From assembly GCF_008122205.1 (NCBI RefSeq), contig NZ_PHNJ01000012.1, positions 1 to 64,000 on the forward strand: 64,000 bases of DNA, in the 5' to 3' direction. Under the pieces are notes generated by a model, which was given only the letters and a program-made list of their open reading frames with translations, was not told where the DNA came from and did no database searches. Position 1 is the stretch's first letter. Every line of letters begins with the position of its first letter. This document shows positions 50,876 to 60,331 of the stretch, in pieces. Source of the DNA: Natronococcus pandeyae (GTDB lineage: Archaea; Halobacteriota; Halobacteria; Halobacteriales; Natrialbaceae). A program made the translations under genes and the position numbers.

Positions 50876-50899
50876 GCCCGTTCGTGCTCGTCGGACGGT
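50831..50899 (+). repeat. 22-bp direct repeat across a stop codon
   Basis: CCGTTCGTGCTCGTCGGACG plus GT occurs at 50831-50852, inside the 3' end of the hypothetical gene, and again at 50878-50899, just after its stop codon. The copies are 47 bp apart. This may mark a small duplication or deletion that changed the end of the gene. Confidence 0.7.
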
Positions 50900-50934
50900 C
50901 GACTCGGTTGGGATCGGCTCGAAGGGAACGGCCG

Positions 50935-51336
50935 TTACTCCTCGTATGCGAGGTTCATGATCCACTGCGAGAAGGCGTCGCTGTTGGGATCGACCTCGTC
51001 CTCGCCGATGAACGGCGAGAGCATGTCGCCGGCCATCAACAGGGTGAAATCGAGATCCCGTGCAGTCGGCGAGATGTAGTAGGTGTTGTGGCCGTTGTAG
51101 ACGGTTTCCTCGCGATCGACCAGCTCCTTCTCGACGAGGGACTCGACGATCCGGCTCCCCTTGCGCGAGGAGACGTCGAGTTTCTTCCAGAAGTCGCTCT
51201 GGTGGATACCACCAGTCTCGCGGACGAGTTCGAGTCCGGCACGCTCGTCTTCGGAGAGTTCTGCTTCGGTTGCAGAGACGCTCACGGTGACCACCTCTCC
51301 GTGCTCGCCGCTACGGGCGGGAGTGCGTTCATACAC
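50935..51336 (-). CDS. Winged-helix transcriptional regulator
   Basis: A 133-residue protein. After a short N-terminal tail, ELSEDERAGLELVRETGGIH begins a winged helix of MarR-like topology, with recognition helix region FWKKLDVSSRKGSRIVESLVEKELVDREE and wing VYNGHNTYYISPTARDLDF. The C-terminal part (FTLLMAGDMLSPFIGEDEVD, then AFSQWIMNLAYEE) may mediate dimerisation or ligand binding. A TATA-like CATTTAAGC lies about 28 bases upstream of the ATG and overlaps the stop codon of the NRDE gene, so this gene is transcribed from within the end of its neighbour. Confidence 0.82.
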   Translation of the reverse strand: MYERTPARSGEHGEVVTVSVSATEAELSEDERAGLELVRETGGIHQSDFWKKLDVSSRKGSRIVESLVEKELVDREETVYNGHNTYYISPTARDLDFTLLMAGDMLSPFIGEDEVDPNSDAFSQWIMNLAYEE

Positions 51337-51357
51337 GTATGAGGTAGAGCGAGCCGC

Positions 51358-52125
51358 TTAAATGTGCCCTTCGCGCTCTTCGGTCGGGTCGGTTCCGACC
51401 GCGACCGGTTCGTAGCTCGTCTCGCAGGGCGGTCCCGGAGCGAACGCGTACCGCGTCCGCTCGCCGAGCGCGATCAACGACGAGGAACGGGTGCCGAACC
51501 CGTTTCGGTGGATGCAGACGCCATACTCGTGATCACTGAGCACCGTTCCGGCTCGCTCGAGCCACTCCGCGGCCGTCTCGCCGGATTCGGCAGCCAGTTC
51601 CTGGCGCACCCTGCGGGCGTTCGCTGCCTGTTCTCGTGCCGCGTCGGGTCGAATCTCCGGGATCCGGGCGTCGTCGTCGACCGCGACGTTGACGACGACG
51701 TGAACGCCGGGTTCGAAATCAGTCCGCTCGAGGGTGCCGTCCCACTCGTAGCAGAACGCGTCCGTCTCGTCCGCGATCACGAGATAGAACCCTTCGTACT
51801 CCAGGGCATCGGTCTGTTCCTCGACGACTGTGGCCGCCTCGGCGGCGGAGTCGGCCTTGAGCACGTCCGCGACGAGCAGTCCACGCGATCGCTCACCCGC
51901 GAGGTCGGCGTCGCCCCAGCGGTTCGTGATGCCGGCGAAGACGCCGGCCTCGTTGTAACCGATCCACGTCCCGCCGGCCTCGGCGTCCTGTGGGGCGACG
52001 ATGCGCGGACTCTCGCGATAGACGTCGGGCGGCAGGGACTCGCGCTCGAGCGCTTCGTCGCGGTTCGCGGCGACCGCGACGGGTGCCTCGTCGAAGACCT
52101 GCCAGGCGAGCGTGAGCGTACACAC
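51358..52125 (-). CDS. NRDE/TANGO2 family protein
   Basis: A 255-residue protein of the NRDE (TANGO2) family, an Ntn-hydrolase-like fold. The N-terminus MCTLTLAWQVFDEAPVAVAANRDE has a Cys directly after Met, which may become the N-terminal nucleophile, and the family-naming Asn-Arg-Asp-Glu. GGTWIGYNEAGVFAGITNRWG is the second signature. Eukaryotic TANGO2 has been linked to haem and lipid handling; prokaryotic members are uncharacterised. A stretch near the C-terminus (FGTRSSSLIAL) is also conserved in the family. It lies on the same strand as the men genes downstream, but separated by gaps. Confidence 0.9.
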   Translation of the reverse strand: MCTLTLAWQVFDEAPVAVAANRDEALERESLPPDVYRESPRIVAPQDAEAGGTWIGYNEAGVFAGITNRWGDADLAGERSRGLLVADVLKADSAAEAATVVEEQTDALEYEGFYLVIADETDAFCYEWDGTLERTDFEPGVHVVVNVAVDDDARIPEIRPDAAREQAANARRVRQELAAESGETAAEWLERAGTVLSDHEYGVCIHRNGFGTRSSSLIALGERTRYAFAPGPPCETSYEPVAVGTDPTEEREGHI

Positions 52126-52194
52126 GATCCGGGATAGGGCCGCGACCGCCTTAACTTCGTGTCTGATCGAGGGCCGCGAGAGGGGTCGTCGGGG

Positions 52195-53817
52195 CTACGT
52201 CGAACGCGACCAGTCGGAGACGTCCGTCCCCGACTCGAGCAGGTGCGTTCGCGTCGCCTCGCGGTCGACGGTCCCCGACGGCGTCCGCGGAAGCGACGCG
52301 ACGACGGCGAGCGTCTTCGGCCGCTTGAACCCCGCGAGGTGCTCGTCGCAGTGGGCGAGCACGGACTCGAGGTCGAGCGTCTCGGTGACGGCTTCGCCTC
52401 GTCCGCCGGCCGATTCGTCGGCCGCTTCGGGAACGACGAGTGCGCCGACTCGCTCGCCCCACTCGGGGTCCTCGAGGCCGACGACGGTCGCGTCCGCGAC
52501 GGCCGGGTGCGAGCGGAGCAGCCGGATCACTTCGCCGGGGTCGACGTTCTCGCCGCCGGTGACGATCCGGTCGCTCCGGCGGTTGAGCACCCACAGTCGG
52601 CCGTCCTCGTCGGCGTAGCCGACGTCGCCGGTGTGGAGTCCGCGGTCGCCGAACGCCTCGTCGATCTGCTCTGGCTCGAGGTAGCCGGGCGTCACCGTCG
52701 GCCCCGAGACGACGAGTTCGCCGGGTTCGCCCGCCGGAACCGCTTCTCCGGCGTCGTCGACGACGGTCACGTCGGCGAAGAGGAGCGGCTGGCCGACCGT
52801 TCCCTCGTGACGGGTCGTCTCCGCGGGCGTCGCCGTGGCGATCTGGGAGGCCGTCTCGGTCATCCCGTAGGTCGGGTGGACCGGAACGCCGGCCGCGTGG
52901 CAGCGCTCGAGCAGGTCGCTCGAGGCCGGCGCACCACCCAGAAGGACGAACCGGAGCGCGTTCGCGGGTTCCCAGCCGGCGTCGAGCAGCCGCTTGCACA
53001 TCGTCGGAACCAGGGAGACACCGGTCACGTCCTCGCTCTCGAGCACCCGCGCCGTCTCGCGCGGCTCGAACGCGCGCTGGATCACGACGGTGGTGCCGTA
53101 GAGCACCGACCGGACGACGGGGGCCAGCCCGCCCATGTGGTACATCGGGAGACAGCAGAGCCAGCGGTCGTCGAGATCGACGCCGAGCCGGAACGCGGAG
53201 GCGGTCGCGCTGGCGACCAGGTTGCCGACGGTCAGTCGAACCCCCTTTGGCTCGCCGGACGTCCCGGAGGTGAACATGATCAGCTGTGCGTCGTCGCGCT
53301 CGAGCGGGACTGGTTCGACGGTCCGATCTTCTCCGTGGTCCGACTCAGCTTCGCGCCGGTCGGAGTACAACGCTCGCACCCGCTCCGTCCCGGGATCGTC
53401 GACCGACCACACGGACTCGCTCCCGAGCGCCGCCTCGTCCGCTAGCTCGATCGCGCTCGATTCCGTGCCACGCTCGCAGACGATCGCCTCGAGCCCCGTT
53501 CGGTCGATCTTCGTGACGAGTTCACCGGTCGTCTCGCGGACGTTCAGCGGCACGACCGTCGCGCCGAGTCGCATCGCGGCGAAAAAGACCGTCGCGAACG
53601 CGGGCCGGGTGTCCATCAGGATGCCGAGCCGATCGTCGGCGGGGTTCTCGAGCGCTCGCCGGAGTCCCCGTGCGGCGTCGTCGACCCGCCGGTCGAGTTC
53701 GCGGAAGCTCCAGGCGTCGTCCGTCTCGGTGTCGACAAGGGCCGTTCGCTGGGGCGTCGTCCGGGTACGGTGTGTCACCAGGTCGCGGGTCGGCCAGTCG
53801 ACCGGCGCGCCCGTCAC
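52195..53817 (-). CDS. menE: o-Succinylbenzoate-CoA ligase
   Basis: A 540-residue acyl-adenylate-forming enzyme. Core motif A3 is LIMFTSGTSGEPKGVRLT, with HPTYGMTETASQIAT (A5) and GLHTGDVGYADEDGRLWVLNRRSDRIVTGGENVDPGEV (A7/A8) and a C-terminal Lys in SLPRTPSGTVDREA. It activates o-succinylbenzoate with CoA in menaquinone synthesis. Assignment as menE rests on its coupling to menC and menA. I take the GTG at 53817, which overlaps the menC stop as GTGA and gives MTGAPVDWPTRDLVTHRTRT. The preceding in-frame stretch is antisense-like Arg-rich sequence from menC. There is a longer-than-usual region between residues 115 and 150 carrying an acidic insertion. Confidence 0.92.
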   Translation of the reverse strand: MTGAPVDWPTRDLVTHRTRTTPQRTALVDTETDDAWSFRELDRRVDDAARGLRRALENPADDRLGILMDTRPAFATVFFAAMRLGATVVPLNVRETTGELVTKIDRTGLEAIVCERGTESSAIELADEAALGSESVWSVDDPGTERVRALYSDRREAESDHGEDRTVEPVPLERDDAQLIMFTSGTSGEPKGVRLTVGNLVASATASAFRLGVDLDDRWLCCLPMYHMGGLAPVVRSVLYGTTVVIQRAFEPRETARVLESEDVTGVSLVPTMCKRLLDAGWEPANALRFVLLGGAPASSDLLERCHAAGVPVHPTYGMTETASQIATATPAETTRHEGTVGQPLLFADVTVVDDAGEAVPAGEPGELVVSGPTVTPGYLEPEQIDEAFGDRGLHTGDVGYADEDGRLWVLNRRSDRIVTGGENVDPGEVIRLLRSHPAVADATVVGLEDPEWGERVGALVVPEAADESAGGRGEAVTETLDLESVLAHCDEHLAGFKRPKTLAVVASLPRTPSGTVDREATRTHLLESGTDVSDWSRST

Positions 53818-54875
53818 TCCTCCCACACCCCCTCGACGCCGAGTCCCTTCGCCTGCGGGACGACCGCCGAGCCGTTCTCGAGCAGGACGGGATCGCGACC
53901 GAGGTCCTCGGCAAGCAGTTCGCCGGTAGCCAGGCCGCAGGCCGGCAGGTTTGGAATCGACGCCGCGAGGTGGGTGGCACCCGTGCGGGCGACGACGCCG
54001 TCGATTGTCGTCGTCACCAGCGGCGTGATGTCGAGTTCGGCGATCCACGCGGTGACCTGCTGGGCGATGTCGAGTCCGCCGAGGGCCATCGGTTTGATGG
54101 CGACGACGTCCGCGGCCTGCGCCTCGCAGATCGCGTCGACGCCGTGCTCGAGCAGCCCCTCGTCGAGGGCGATCGCGACGCCGTTCCCCCTGAGTTCGGC
54201 GTGGCCCTCGAGCGCGCCGGCCGGCAGCGGTTGTTCGACGATCGAGACGTCGATGTCGGCGAAGGCCTCGATCGCGGAGACGGCTTCGTCGTAGGACCAG
54301 GCGCCGTTGGCGTCCGCGCGGAGCTCGACGCCCGGTCCGACGGCCTCACGGACGCGGCGTACTCGTTCGATATCCTCGTCGACACTCCGTCGTCCGACCT
54401 TGAGTTTGCAGCAGCCGAATCCGCGGTCGACGGCGCGTCGGGCCGCCGTCACGCTCTCGTCGACCGATCGGTCCCCGATCGTGGTGTTCACCGGAACCCG
54501 CGCGACCAGCGAGTTCGGACTGAAGTACCGGTAGAGCGGTGTCGACTCGCTCGAGGCCTCGAGATCCGCGAGCGCGAGCGAGACGCCGTGTCTCGCGGCG
54601 ACCGCCTCGTCGACCGCCGCCAGCGCCTCCCTCGCGTTCCGAGTGCGGATCGTCCGCTGTGCCCGCTCGAGTGCGGCGGCACAGTTCTCGTGGGACTCCG
54701 TCCAGCCCGGGAGCGGGGTCGCCTCGCCGTAGCCGACCGCGCCGTCGCTGTGCCGGGTGATGCGAACGAGGAATCCGTCGCGGGAGCCGATCGACCCGCT
54801 CGCGGTCTCGAGCGGCGTGGTTAACGGCAGCGAGAACGGACGGTACTCGAGATCGAACGCTGGTTCGTCGGTCAT
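53814..54875 (-). CDS. menC: o-Succinylbenzoate synthase
   Basis: A 353-residue enolase-superfamily enzyme. The capping domain leads into the barrel with CCKLKVGRRSVDEDI (catalytic Lys in KxK), LRADANGAWSYDEA (first metal Asp), VEQPLPAGALEGH (Glu), IALDEGLLEHG (Asp) and VVAIKPMALGG (second catalytic Lys). That is the full set expected for dehydration of SHCHC to o-succinylbenzoate. It overlaps menA upstream (ATGA, 54872-54875) and menE downstream (GTGA), so menA-menC-menE form one tight operon. Confidence 0.93.
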   Translation of the reverse strand: MTDEPAFDLEYRPFSLPLTTPLETASGSIGSRDGFLVRITRHSDGAVGYGEATPLPGWTESHENCAAALERAQRTIRTRNAREALAAVDEAVAARHGVSLALADLEASSESTPLYRYFSPNSLVARVPVNTTIGDRSVDESVTAARRAVDRGFGCCKLKVGRRSVDEDIERVRRVREAVGPGVELRADANGAWSYDEAVSAIEAFADIDVSIVEQPLPAGALEGHAELRGNGVAIALDEGLLEHGVDAICEAQAADVVAIKPMALGGLDIAQQVTAWIAELDITPLVTTTIDGVVARTGATHLAASIPNLPACGLATGELLAEDLGRDPVLLENGSAVVPQAKGLGVEGVWEE

Positions 54876-55816
54876 AGCAGCACGAACCCTCCGGCGAACA
54901 ACGCCGCGTACATCGCGAGCAGTTTGCCGGTCTGCTCGAGGGCGGGGTTGAGCGCCTCGCCGTCAGTCCGGCTAAAGACGGTTCGGGTGATCAGCGCGGC
55001 GTAGGGGAGCGTCACCAGCGGCAACAACACTGCTGGACCGAACCCTTCGCCGAGCCAGAACCACAGCGGCGTGAGGTAGGCGAGCGCGAGCAGGCCGGTA
55101 AACTCGACGCGGCTCCACCGGTAGCCCAGTCGGACGGCGAGCGTTCGCTTCCCGGTCTCGGCGTCGGTCTCTCTGTCGCGGATGTTGTTCACGACCAGGA
55201 CGGCCGTCGAGACGCCGGCGATGGGGAGGCTGGCGAGGATCGCCTCACGCGTCACCGTTCCCTCGGGGATCGTCGTCGTGAGCGGCTCCGCGAGGTGGGA
55301 GGCAGCCTGGACGTAGTACGTCCCGGTGACGGCGACGAGTCCGAAGAAGACGAAGACGAACAGGTCGCCGAGGCCGTGGTAGCCCAGCGGGTACGGCCCG
55401 CCGGTGTAGGCCCACCCGCAGAGGACGCTCACGAGGCCGACCACGAGGATCGGCACGCCGCCGACGTAGACGAGGTAGGTCCCGGAGACGATCGCCAGCG
55501 CGAACGTGACGATCGTCGCGAGTTTGACCCGTTCCGGCGAGATGAGGCCGGACTGGGTAACGCGCGTAAAGCCCTCCCGATCGTCGGTATCGGCGCCCTT
55601 GATCGCGTCGTAGTAGTCGTTGGCGAAGTTGGTTCCAATCTGAATCAGTGCTGCACCGATTACCGCCATCAGCGCCGGTAACGGGGCGAACACGCCCTCG
55701 TGAACCGCGAGCCCGGTCCCGACGATGACGGGCGCCGCCGCTGCCGGCAACGTCTGTGGGCGTGCGGCCATCACCCACGCTTTCGTCCGCGAAATATCGA
55801 CTTCCGCCGTACTCAT
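54872..55816 (-). CDS. menA: 1,4-Dihydroxy-2-naphthoate polyprenyltransferase
   Basis: A 314-residue UbiA-family membrane protein with about nine helices. AARPQTLPAAAAPVIVGTGL is the MenA N-terminal signature. NFANDYYDAIKGADTDDREG is the first Asp-rich, Mg-prenyl-diphosphate-binding loop, and VVNNIRDRETDAETGKRTLAVRLG is the second. It prenylates and decarboxylates 1,4-dihydroxy-2-naphthoate to demethylmenaquinone. The first gene of the menA-C-E operon, it starts 171 bp after menB, which therefore is probably transcribed separately. Confidence 0.94.
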   Translation of the reverse strand: MSTAEVDISRTKAWVMAARPQTLPAAAAPVIVGTGLAVHEGVFAPLPALMAVIGAALIQIGTNFANDYYDAIKGADTDDREGFTRVTQSGLISPERVKLATIVTFALAIVSGTYLVYVGGVPILVVGLVSVLCGWAYTGGPYPLGYHGLGDLFVFVFFGLVAVTGTYYVQAASHLAEPLTTTIPEGTVTREAILASLPIAGVSTAVLVVNNIRDRETDAETGKRTLAVRLGYRWSRVEFTGLLALAYLTPLWFWLGEGFGPAVLLPLVTLPYAALITRTVFSRTDGEALNPALEQTGKLLAMYAALFAGGFVLL

Positions 55817-55987
55817 TGGTCGAGTAGTCCCACTCGAGGAAGTGTCAACGTTGGCATTGCGATCCGCCGTCGATCCCGGACCCGAACCGAGTCGGCCGAT
55901 CTCTCACCGCGTGGTCCCGACAGAAATCCACCGCTCGTGTCCGTCAAACGTGAGAGGCTGTCGTTCAGCGACGCTTCGCGGATCGGC

Positions 55988-56881
55988 TCAGTAGTGCCAT
56001 GGGTAGTCGTCGAAGTCGGGGTCGCGGCCCTCGACGAAGGCGTCGCGTCCCTCCGCTGCCTCGTCGGTCATGTAGCCCAGCCGGGTCGCCTCGCCGGCGA
56101 ACACCTGCTGGCCGACCATCCCGTCGTCGGTCATGTTGAACGCGTACTTGAGCATCCGCATCGCCGTCGGGCTCTTCGAGTTGATCCGGTCGCCCCACTC
56201 GAGTGCGGTCTCCTCGAGTTCTTCGTGGGGAACGGCTTCGTTGACCATGCCCATCTCTGCGGCCTCTTCGGCGCTGTACGTTTTCCCGAGGAAGAACACC
56301 TCGCGGGCCTTCTTCTGCCCGATCTGCTTGGCGAGGTAGGCCGAGCCGAAGCCGGCGTCGTAGCTCGCGACGTCGGGGTCGGTCTGGAGGAACTTCGCGT
56401 GTTCCTCGCTCGCGAGGGTGAGATCGCAGACGACGTGCAGCGAGTGGCCGCCGCCGACGGCCCAGCCCGGCACGACGCAGACCACGACCTTCGGAATGTG
56501 GCGGATGAGTCGCTGGACCTCGAGGATGTGCAGTCGACCCTGGTCGGACGCACGCTCTTCCTCACCCTCGTACTGATAGCCATCTTCACCTCGAATCCGC
56601 TGGTCGCCGCCGGAACAGAACGCCCAGCCGCCGTCCTTCGGCGAGGGACCGTTCCCGGTCAGCAGGATGCAGCCGACGTCGGTCTGACGCTTGGCGTGAT
56701 CCAGGGCGTCGTAGAGTTCGTCGACCGTCCCCGGCCGAAAGGCGTTGCGAACCTCGGGTCGGTCGAATGCGATCCGGACCGTTCCGGAGTCGACCGCCCG
56801 GTGGTACGTGATGTCGCGAAAGTCCCGATCGACGTCCTCGATCGGCTCCCATCGTTCCTCGTCGAAGAGTTCCGAAACCAT
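55988..56881 (-). CDS. menB: 1,4-Dihydroxy-2-naphthoyl-CoA synthase
   Basis: A 297-residue crotonase-fold enzyme. Typical MenB features are ITYHRAVDSGTVRIAFDRPEVRNAFRP, the oxyanion and active-site loop GGWAFCSGGDQRIRG, VVCVVPGWAVGGGHSLHVVCDLTLASE, and DVASYDAGFGSAYLAKQIGQKKAREVFFLG, ending FDDYPWHY. The closing Tyr/His residues complete the active site from a neighbouring subunit. It cyclises o-succinylbenzoyl-CoA. In many haloarchaea menF and menD precede menB; here the upstream neighbour is a gamma-glutamyltransferase. Confidence 0.95.
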   Translation of the reverse strand: MVSELFDEERWEPIEDVDRDFRDITYHRAVDSGTVRIAFDRPEVRNAFRPGTVDELYDALDHAKRQTDVGCILLTGNGPSPKDGGWAFCSGGDQRIRGEDGYQYEGEEERASDQGRLHILEVQRLIRHIPKVVVCVVPGWAVGGGHSLHVVCDLTLASEEHAKFLQTDPDVASYDAGFGSAYLAKQIGQKKAREVFFLGKTYSAEEAAEMGMVNEAVPHEELEETALEWGDRINSKSPTAMRMLKYAFNMTDDGMVGQQVFAGEATRLGYMTDEAAEGRDAFVEGRDPDFDDYPWHY

Positions 56882-56974
56882 TGGCTCGAGTTTGGTGGCC
56901 GTCGGGTGAAATAGGTTCGCGTCGCCGGCCGACGCGCTCCCGAACCTCTCCGAGAGGCGACGGTCTTCGCGCCG

Positions 56975-58789
56975 TCAGTCGTCGCTTCCGCGACCGGGAG
57001 CGCGGTCGAAGCCGACAGCCTGCCCGTCGCGGTTCGGGTCAGCCGCACCGGTCAGCGTGTCGTTCTCGGCGGCGATGACCTGAACGTTGCCGATCTCACC
57101 CGGCTCGTCGTCTACGTCGTGACCCCACTCCGCGAGCGTGTCGCGGGCCTCCTGTGGCACGCCCTCGTCCCACTCGATCCCGCCGAAGGAGTGGGTGTAG
57201 ATGGTCGGTTCGGTGATCGACTCCAGGGGATCCAGCTCGTAGGCGTAGCGGTGGAGGATCGCCTGGAACGTCGCGCTGACGATCGCCCAGCCGCCCGGCG
57301 AGCCGGCCGTGAACTCCGGTTTCCCGTCCCGCATCACCATCATCGGGCTCATGCTACTCAGCGGGCGTTTCCAGGCGTCGGGCTCGTTCGGTCCGCCCGG
57401 CTCGTCGTCGAAGTCGGTGAGTTCGTTGTTGAGCAGGAACCCGCGTCCGGGAACCATCTTCCCCGAGCCCATGAACTGCTCGATTGTGGAGGTGTAGGAG
57501 ACGGCGTTGCCCCACCTGTCGACGACCGAGAAGTGGGCCGTCTCTCCGGGCTGGCCCGGACCCATGGGCCCGTCCTCCGGGAAGACGGTCTGCCCGAACT
57601 CGATGGGGTCGGCCCGCGACCGGAGGTAGTCGTCGGAGAGCAGGGCATCGACGGGAACGTCGACGAACTCGTCGTCACCCATGTACTCCATTCGGTCGGC
57701 CCAGGCGGAGTAGATCGAGTCGGCGATCAGGTGATACTTCTCCGCCGAGCGGATGTCGTACTCCTCGACCTCGAGGAGTTCGAGCATCCGCAGGACCATC
57801 GCACAGACGGTCGGCCCGGAGCTCGGCATCGGCTGGCCGACGAGTTCGACGTCGTACCACTCCTTGCGAACCGGATCGTCGATCGTGACGTCGTACTCCG
57901 CCAGGTCGTCCTCGTCGACGACCTGATCGGGGTCCCGGGCGTACTCTCGGATCGTCGCGGCTATGTCCTCCGCGACGGGGCCGCGGTAGAAGCCGTCGGC
58001 GCCCCGCCGCCGGATACACTCGAGGGTGTCGGCGAGGTCCGGGTTGGTCATCGTGTCGCCTTCCTCGTAGAGACTCCCCTGGTCGTCGCTGTAGGTCTCG
58101 ATGGCCGCGTCGTTGAACTTGTCCGTGTTCTCCGCGATCTCCTCGGCGAGGAACCAGTCGACGGTGAACCCCTCGCGTGCGAGGCGAATCGCCGGATCGA
58201 TCAGCCGCTGGCGCGAGAACGTCCCGTACCGTTCGCGGGCGGTTTCGAGCCCTCGCACCGTCCCCGGCGCCCCCATCGCCTCGCCGGTCTCGATGTTCTG
58301 GTCGTACTCGCCCCCGTGTCGAAACAGCTCCGGCGACGCGTTCTGTGAGGCGCGTTCCCGGCTGTTTACGCATTCGACCGTCTCCGAGTCGGCGTCGTAG
58401 ACGACCATGAAGCCGCCTCCACCGATCCCCGACCCGTGGGGCTGGGTCACGGTCAGGACGTACTGCAGCGCCACGGCGGCGTCGATGGCGTTGCCGCCCT
58501 CCCGCAGGACCTTCGCGGCGACCCCGGAAGCGATGGGGTCGACGCTCGAGACCATCCCGTCCGCGGCGGTGACCTCCCGTCCGCACGTGAACTGCGGCTG
58601 GTCGCAACTGAAGCCGGGAACGTCGGTTACCTCCTGGACGTCCGCGCCTGCGATGGTCGAGCCGCCGATGGCGAGCGCACCGGCGGCGACCCCCGTCCGG
58701 GCGAGGAACGCTCGGCGCCGGAGGCCGGTCGACTCGCTCGGTTTACGCGTGCGGTTCTCGTTTGCAGAGTTCGTGTTATCTCGTGTCAT
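56975..58789 (-). CDS. ggt: Gamma-glutamyltransferase, Tat-exported
   Basis: A 604-residue Ntn-hydrolase of full length. It begins with a Tat signal (LRRRAFLARTGVAAGALAIGG). The large subunit has MVSSVDPIASGVAAKVLREGGNAIDAAVA and the glycine-rich TQPHGSGIGGGGFMVVYD, with the substrate-binding Arg in VNSRERAS. Autoprocessing should occur before the Thr in PGETAHFSVVDRWGNAVSYTST, the nucleophile of the small subunit. RPLSSMSPMMV is the oxyanion Ser pair. It hydrolyses or transfers gamma-glutamyl groups outside the cell. The ATG at 58789 (MTRDNTNSANENRTRK) is chosen. It is divergent from an exported M14 carboxypeptidase, across a 296-bp AT-rich region. Confidence 0.94.
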   Translation of the reverse strand: MTRDNTNSANENRTRKPSESTGLRRRAFLARTGVAAGALAIGGSTIAGADVQEVTDVPGFSCDQPQFTCGREVTAADGMVSSVDPIASGVAAKVLREGGNAIDAAVALQYVLTVTQPHGSGIGGGGFMVVYDADSETVECVNSRERASQNASPELFRHGGEYDQNIETGEAMGAPGTVRGLETARERYGTFSRQRLIDPAIRLAREGFTVDWFLAEEIAENTDKFNDAAIETYSDDQGSLYEEGDTMTNPDLADTLECIRRRGADGFYRGPVAEDIAATIREYARDPDQVVDEDDLAEYDVTIDDPVRKEWYDVELVGQPMPSSGPTVCAMVLRMLELLEVEEYDIRSAEKYHLIADSIYSAWADRMEYMGDDEFVDVPVDALLSDDYLRSRADPIEFGQTVFPEDGPMGPGQPGETAHFSVVDRWGNAVSYTSTIEQFMGSGKMVPGRGFLLNNELTDFDDEPGGPNEPDAWKRPLSSMSPMMVMRDGKPEFTAGSPGGWAIVSATFQAILHRYAYELDPLESITEPTIYTHSFGGIEWDEGVPQEARDTLAEWGHDVDDEPGEIGNVQVIAAENDTLTGAADPNRDGQAVGFDRAPGRGSDD

Positions 58790-59085
58790 GAAGTGGTGCG
58801 TCGTCCGAACCCTCAATATTATTGGTAAAAGCCGTTTCGGAAAATGTAATTTCCTACACCGCTATATTTTCGCCTACTCGACTAATCGATGCGGAACGTG
58901 TGGATGATCCAACACGATCGACGAACGAATCTAAATTCGAGAGCGATCCAGCTAGCAGATATCACTCCCGATCAAAATGGTTGAAGAAACCAACGTATAC
59001 TCCTATTTAAGATTGTCCTACTAATTCAAATTTTGTTAGTTCCAGATGTTTGTATGTCCGTTGCGCCCCCTCCACCGAGTGTATC

Positions 59086-60096
59086 ATGCATCGACGTGAC
59101 ACACTCAAGCTGGTCGGTGGAATCGCGGGAGCGGGTCTGGCTGGATCCGGCATCGTGAGCGCCGAAGGGACGTGGGCCCGCGAAGAGACTCGCCGGTGGT
59201 TCACTCACCGCGAACTGTTGAACGAACTCGACCGCATCGAGAGGAACGCGACCGGGAACGTCGAACTCGAGCAGATCGGCGAGAGTCTCGAGGATCGCGA
59301 ACTCGTCGTCGCGAGAGTCGGCAACGGCGAGACGGACGTCTTCATCACGACCGAACAGCACGGCGACGAGCCGACGGGCACGAACGCGATGTTGAAAGAA
59401 CTGCAGCACCTGTCGGCGGGCGGTTCCGACTACGCCAAAACGGTTCGCGAGGAGCTCACCGTTCACGTGCTGCCGATGCACAACCCCGACGGCGGGATGC
59501 GCAACCAGCGGGTGAACGCGGACGGCGTCGACCCGAACCGCCAGCACCACTACGAGCCCGGATCGACGGACAACCCCTCGCCCGAGACCCAGGCGATGAT
59601 CGACTACGTAACGGACCTCGACCCGCTGTGGGTCGCCGACCTCCACACGCAGGGCGGTCCGTACTACGGCGACGGCGACAACCCCGGCGACAACTACACC
59701 TCCTCGAACTTCTGGCCGATTAACGAGGACGCCGATCCGGACGCTGTCGCGCTCTCTCGACGACTGAACGTCGCGATGTGGGACGAGGTCGAAGGCTTCG
59801 GGAACGCCCAGCTCTCGGTCTACCCCGGCGGCACGGGCGCGAACATCGCCCGCAACGCGTACGGCATCCGCGGCTACGGCAGCGTGCTGAACGAGATGAC
59901 CGGCCAGATCTCGGACAGGGGAGAACGGATGGAAGGCCAGATGATCCGACAGTGCCGGAAGGAGAACCAGGTCATGCTCGCGGAAACCGCCACGGGGACG
60001 GTGTTCGACCGAGATTCCGACCGAACGGACGAGATTCCCGACCGTCCGGGCTGGAACGAGGGCGGTGAGTGGCCCTGGGAGAACAAGCCGGAGTGA
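59086..60096 (+). CDS. M14-type zinc carboxypeptidase, exported
   Basis: A 336-residue protein with a Tat-like signal (MHRRDTLKLVGGIAGAGLAG, ending SGIVSAEG). The zinc motif HxxE is TTEQHGDEPTGT, the third ligand His is in VADLHTQGGP, and the substrate-carboxylate region is NPDGGMRNQRVNADGVDPNR. All are M14 hallmarks. A catalytic Glu is likely in LNEMTGQISDRGE. It should trim C-terminal residues from peptides or gamma-linked substrates outside the cell. The ATG at 59086 begins the signal; an upstream frame from 59050 lacks sense. It is divergent from ggt. Confidence 0.87.
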   Translation: MHRRDTLKLVGGIAGAGLAGSGIVSAEGTWAREETRRWFTHRELLNELDRIERNATGNVELEQIGESLEDRELVVARVGNGETDVFITTEQHGDEPTGTNAMLKELQHLSAGGSDYAKTVREELTVHVLPMHNPDGGMRNQRVNADGVDPNRQHHYEPGSTDNPSPETQAMIDYVTDLDPLWVADLHTQGGPYYGDGDNPGDNYTSSNFWPINEDADPDAVALSRRLNVAMWDEVEGFGNAQLSVYPGGTGANIARNAYGIRGYGSVLNEMTGQISDRGERMEGQMIRQCRKENQVMLAETATGTVFDRDSDRTDEIPDRPGWNEGGEWPWENKPE

Positions 60097-60331
60097 TCAG
60101 CGGACGGTCGTAACGCCCCGCCTGCTCCTGCTTCTTTCGCGTTTGCGGCTCGACAAGACCAACTGATTGTTTCGGCCCTCGTGGTCGATAGTACGAGTCG
60201 AATGATCGATGGTGTAAATATAGTATATGGTTAGTATCAATTCCTGAATCTAGAATAGAACGTCATTATCTGTGGATACTATGGGTACCGTGAATCGTTC
60301 GTCGAGTACCCTCCGTAAACCAACCCAGATA

